Source: Selenomonas sp. (GTDB lineage Bacteria; Bacillota_C; Negativicutes; Selenomonadales; Selenomonadaceae). Taken from it: DNA of 64,000 bases. The stretch spans positions 1 to 64,000 of the forward strand of contig NZ_JAILPX010000026.1 in NCBI RefSeq assembly GCF_024699275.1, in the 5' to 3' direction. Position 1 is the first letter of the stretch. Each line of letters opens with the position of its first letter. The position numbers and the translations under genes were made by a program. Below are positions 62,501 to 64,000 of this stretch, piece after piece. The notes beneath the pieces were generated by a model. The model saw only the letters and a program-made list of their open reading frames with translations. It was not told where the DNA came from and did not search any database.

Positions 62501-62705
62501 CAGCCTGCGGCAAAACTTCATGAATAATTTTCCGCACGTATTCAGCCACTTCCTTATCCATCATACAAAAAAGCAGATGAATATATACCGCGCAGTCCCG
62601 CCGTTGAACCATTTCAACGGCTTTCTGCTCCAACAGATGACTGAGCCCCACCTTGAAACTATCATAGCCTGCCTGCAGAGATAGCTCATAATGTTCCTGT
62701 ATCAT
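59565..62705 (-). CDS. FIST-domain hybrid sensor histidine kinase with receiver and HPt domains
   Basis: About 1046 residues, cytoplasmic. An N-terminal FIST domain and FIST-C domain (roughly 1-370; AAIFAAGMSTEFHKFVRGFA, EEVVIFGSTAGMFEYSAD, LFLIVCGNR), a kinase core (SNMSHEIRTPINAVLGMDEM, H near 460; NAVKYTEKG; DTGIGIKEEDLEKLF; GTGLGMNITQRLLAL), a receiver (VVDDTAMNLTVIRGLL, phospho-Asp in IFLDHRMPG near 759) and an HPt domain (VHALKSTARIIGAEEL). FIST domains are proposed small-molecule sensors, possibly of amino acids. Start follows AGGAGG by seven bases; an earlier ATG overlaps the upstream terminator. The HPt tail suggests a phosphorelay; its partner may be the receiver protein immediately upstream. 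Confidence 0.9.
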   Translation of the reverse strand: MIQEHYELSLQAGYDSFKVGLSHLLEQKAVEMVQRRDCAVYIHLLFCMMDKEVAEYVRKIIHEVLPQAVVSGMSETIFGTDKIEVSLKLNFVFFQHSQVHLLNCDGCPLDYAAAGRMLGQKLQEIPSVRAAAIFAAGMSTEFHKFVRGFAQLNEEVVIFGSTAGMFEYSADDKENRYNLHAANKKNRVEQQYVIGEQVYTFGVVVVVFSGADLHVQGDYVFGWKPLGKEMTVTATGGENVIATVDDMPAAEIYRRYLKVTPDENFVNNISEFPIAIERNGFLMGRVPPRYDEEGKLFFSADVNEGEKLRLTYAVREDLLKGTERASEQMCAMAPNALFLIVCGNRTMFLKKEARKEIDFYRRFMPPLSLNYGTSEIFCHGGQGGVLNSALVAVGMREGQAQLQDFHIEFMQPQVEKHQVIPLDERMAAFLQAVTEELREMAHNAEAASIAKSQFLSNMSHEIRTPINAVLGMDEMILRESTEPNIRQYAENIRTAGTSLLGLINDILDFSKIEAGKLELIPVEYAVSSMLNDLVNMIRQRAEKKGLELCVEAPIDMPSILQGDEIRFRQVVTNLLTNAVKYTEKGRVTLALSYEKVGEDAINLRVSVQDTGIGIKEEDLEKLFHPFERIEEERNRTIEGTGLGMNITQRLLALAGRKLEVKSIYGEGSEFSFTVTQKVLNWEPMGNYEEAYRRSMAARTAYQESFIAPEAKIMVVDDTAMNLTVIRGLLKQTQVQVDTAMSGYECLKLAGEKHYDVIFLDHRMPGLDGVETLQQMKELSTGQDFPNGKTPVIALTANAVSGAREEYLAAGFDDYLTKPIDSHKLEELLRKYLPQDKVEHRQSAEVQQEADKLPDWLEYVVGLDPYCGVKHCGSVGTYMDALKVFVQNIESNAAEIQRYFEGADWKNYTTKVHALKSTARIIGAEELSARARRLEDAGNNGYVEEIKAGTKPLLELYRSYLSSLSLLLPQAEPAVKKEAIDAAELAEAWAAMGEAVQSFDYDNLGYMLEELDRYDLPAAAQEKLHRIREAASVPDWQALQILLILQH

Positions 62706-62726
62706 CGCTGTTCCTCCTACAAAAAT

Positions 62727-62765
62727 AAGGACTGCCCTATGCTCCTTCAACATACAACAGTCCTT
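62727..62765 (-). terminator. Terminator between the response regulator and the FIST kinase gene
   Basis: AAGGACTG and CAGTCCTT pair across a loop of about 23 bases, followed leftward by ATTTTTG. Confidence 0.6.
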
Positions 62766-62789
62766 GCCCCATCACCGGCATCTTATCCT

Positions 62790-63575
62790 CTACTGAATAT
62801 TATTATCGTGGAGTTTCTGATATTTCTGCTTCTCAAAAAAATCGTCAATGGCCGCCACCAGCTTAGGCTGCTCCATGGATTTCAACAGGTAGCCATCTGG
62901 CTTCAGCGCCAGCACCTTCAGTACACTTTCCCGATCCCCCTTGCCCGTGAGAAAAATTACAGGGATAGAATCCACTTTGGCTTCACTCCGTATCATTTCC
63001 AGAACCTGTGGCCCCGAGGTAACGGGCATCTCATAGTCCAGCAAAATCAAATCCGGCGTATTATCGGCCACATACATTAACGCCTGGACACCCGAGGTCA
63101 CAATGGTAACCCGGTATTTGGCAGAAAGCCATCCCTTCACCATCTTGAGGAATGTACTGTCATCATCTACCAACAGGATATTCTTCCGCCTGGCTAAATC
63201 ATCATTGGCCTCCAACAGCCAATCCAGCTGAGCCACCAATTTTTTCATCTCAAAAGGACGTTCCACCGTGGCCGCCACCAGAGCTGGCGGAATCGTGCGG
63301 TTAACCGTTTCGATTTCCGCAGCAGTCCCCACCAGCACCAGAAGCTTATCCTCCTCAGTGCATATATCCTTTAGATACACCAATGTCCCCGCCAGATCAT
63401 CCACATAATCCCCCAGGTACATGAGAAACAGTTCCGCTTCCTTCTTTCGTTCCGCAACCTCTTCCATAACCGGCGCAGATTCCACCACTTCATAACCGCT
63501 ATCCGTAAGATTCTTGACAATGGTATTTAACATGAAGGACTTACCCTTATGGATAAGGAGTATCTTTTTCTTCAT
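62790..63575 (-). CDS. Response regulator with tandem receiver-like domains
   Basis: 261 residues. The C-terminal receiver (about 131-250) is intact: LLVDDDSTFLKMVKGW, phospho-Asp in LILLDYEMPVTSG, the T/K region FLTGKGDRE and DGYLLKSMEQ. The N-terminal part (1-120) looks like a receiver-like fold without the acid pocket (ILLIHKGKSFMLNTIV, LFLMYLGDYVDDLAG), so it is probably a non-phosphorylated pseudo-receiver. It lies upstream of the FIST kinase, separated by a partial terminator, and is a plausible partner. No DNA-binding output domain. Confidence 0.88.
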   Translation of the reverse strand: MKKKILLIHKGKSFMLNTIVKNLTDSGYEVVESAPVMEEVAERKKEAELFLMYLGDYVDDLAGTLVYLKDICTEEDKLLVLVGTAAEIETVNRTIPPALVAATVERPFEMKKLVAQLDWLLEANDDLARRKNILLVDDDSTFLKMVKGWLSAKYRVTIVTSGVQALMYVADNTPDLILLDYEMPVTSGPQVLEMIRSEAKVDSIPVIFLTGKGDRESVLKVLALKPDGYLLKSMEQPKLVAAIDDFFEKQKYQKLHDNNIQ

Positions 63576-63654
63576 CTTTTGATCCTTCCCGCCGCAGCAA
63601 ACTTTAACACTTATTTTTTCGTCACCTTGCTATCATATTTCGCCACAATAGCAA

Positions 63655-63691
63655 AAAAACCTGCTCTATGGTATACTAAGAACAGGTTTTT
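63655..63691. repeat. Hairpin with an internal -10 sequence near the right edge
   Basis: AAAAACCTG and CAGGTTTTT form a 9-bp stem around a 19-base loop that holds TATACT (63672-63677). It can terminate in both directions and may also overlap the promoter of the gene at 63721. Confidence 0.5.
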
Positions 63692-63720
63692 ATTATTTCA
63701 TTAAGATAGGGGTTATCTAT

Positions 63721-64000
63721 ATGTCCAAACAATACAAGAAATTGCAAAATAAACTGCATCCCAAAGTGGTTAAACAGGAACCCAAATACAAAGAAGGCAA
63801 AGATTATCTGCTGCTGATCATGATTGGCATCACCTTCGTACTGACTTTTGTGGGCTGGGAACATTTCGATAATACCAACCGGGCCATGTACTTCCTGCTG
63901 ACCCTTTCGCTGACGCTTACTTATCTCTACCGCCATGCAGGCTTTTCCGATAAGATCAAAGCCTATGTCAATGCAGCCAGCCTGGGTTCCATCGGTCTGG
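63721..64000 (+). CDS. Membrane protein, partial (cut by window end)
   Basis: First 93 codons of a gene that continues past the window. A lysine-rich N-terminus (SKQYKKLQNKLHPKVVKQEP) is followed by two hydrophobic helices (LLLIMIGITFVLTFVGW and YFLLTLSLTLTYLYR) and a cytoplasmic-looking loop. The ribosome site is weak (GATAGGGG, 10 bases before). I do not recognise a family from this piece; a small multi-helix inner-membrane protein is likely. Confidence 0.7.
   Translation, partial: MSKQYKKLQNKLHPKVVKQEPKYKEGKDYLLLIMIGITFVLTFVGWEHFDNTNRAMYFLLTLSLTLTYLYRHAGFSDKIKAYVNAASLGSIGL

Noticed and set aside
1..64000. CRISPR arrays, tRNA, rRNA, prophage or IS elements
   Set aside because: No regularly spaced repeats, cloverleaf or T-arm patterns, transposase motifs or phage genes were found on reading both strands.

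Overview
The window looks like chromosomal DNA of an anaerobic, diderm Firmicute of the Negativicutes (Selenomonas-like). A lipopolysaccharide-type family 9 glycosyltransferase points to an outer membrane. The rest is Firmicute-like or strictly anaerobic: class II galT, a gut-type sorbitol PTS, two TPP riboswitches, HydG, NirJ1/NirJ2, Hcp and DcuC. The genus is inferred from gene content, not from a search. I see no rRNA, tRNA, CRISPR array, phage or insertion sequence.

Layout. 0-6.5 kb: SNF2 helicase, family 9 glycosyltransferase, NhaC antiporter and a YgbA-type protein, followed by a cluster of five DnaA boxes. 6.7-11.7 kb: a sorbitol operon read leftward (GutM, three PTS subunits, sorbitol-6-P dehydrogenase, a fructose-6-P aldolase-like enzyme, a SorC-type regulator). 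12-16.5 kb: a molybdenum cofactor operon behind a Moco riboswitch and terminator. 16.6-18.5 kb: amtB-glnK with a hairpin-rich leader. 18.6-19.9 kb: an exported RelA/SpoT-fold protein and a nitroreductase. 20-23 kb: thiC (TPP riboswitch) and hydG. 23-30 kb: MATE pump, proC, nirJ1/nirJ2 with a TetR regulator, dcuC. 30.2-32.6 kb: TPP riboswitch and thiM-thiE-thiD. 32.7-39 kb: atypical thioredoxin reductase, probable 6S RNA, hcp, a repeat protein and a two-component pair. 39.1-51.9 kb: a galactoside regulon (galR, galT, galE, galK, a GPH symporter, a cytidylate kinase-like gene, alpha- and beta-galactosidase) tied together by repeated LacI-type operators. 52-57.4 kb: chemoreceptor, a serine hydroxymethyltransferase homologue without its PLP lysine, a beta-hydroxyacid dehydrogenase and an EamA exporter. 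57.6-64 kb: rpmF, a small HTH protein, a GlcNAc-type PTS permease, a FIST-domain hybrid kinase, a response regulator and a partial membrane protein.

The window joins sugar uptake (sorbitol, galactosides, GlcNAc or glucose) to cofactor supply (Moco, thiamine, possibly haem, H-cluster) and anaerobic nitrogen or nitrosative metabolism (AmtB/GlnK, Hcp, YgbA). The least explained items are the exported RelA/SpoT-fold protein, the lysine-less SHMT homologue, the DnaA-box cluster away from dnaA, the three-repeat protein at 36.6 kb, and the kinase gene inside the galactoside locus.
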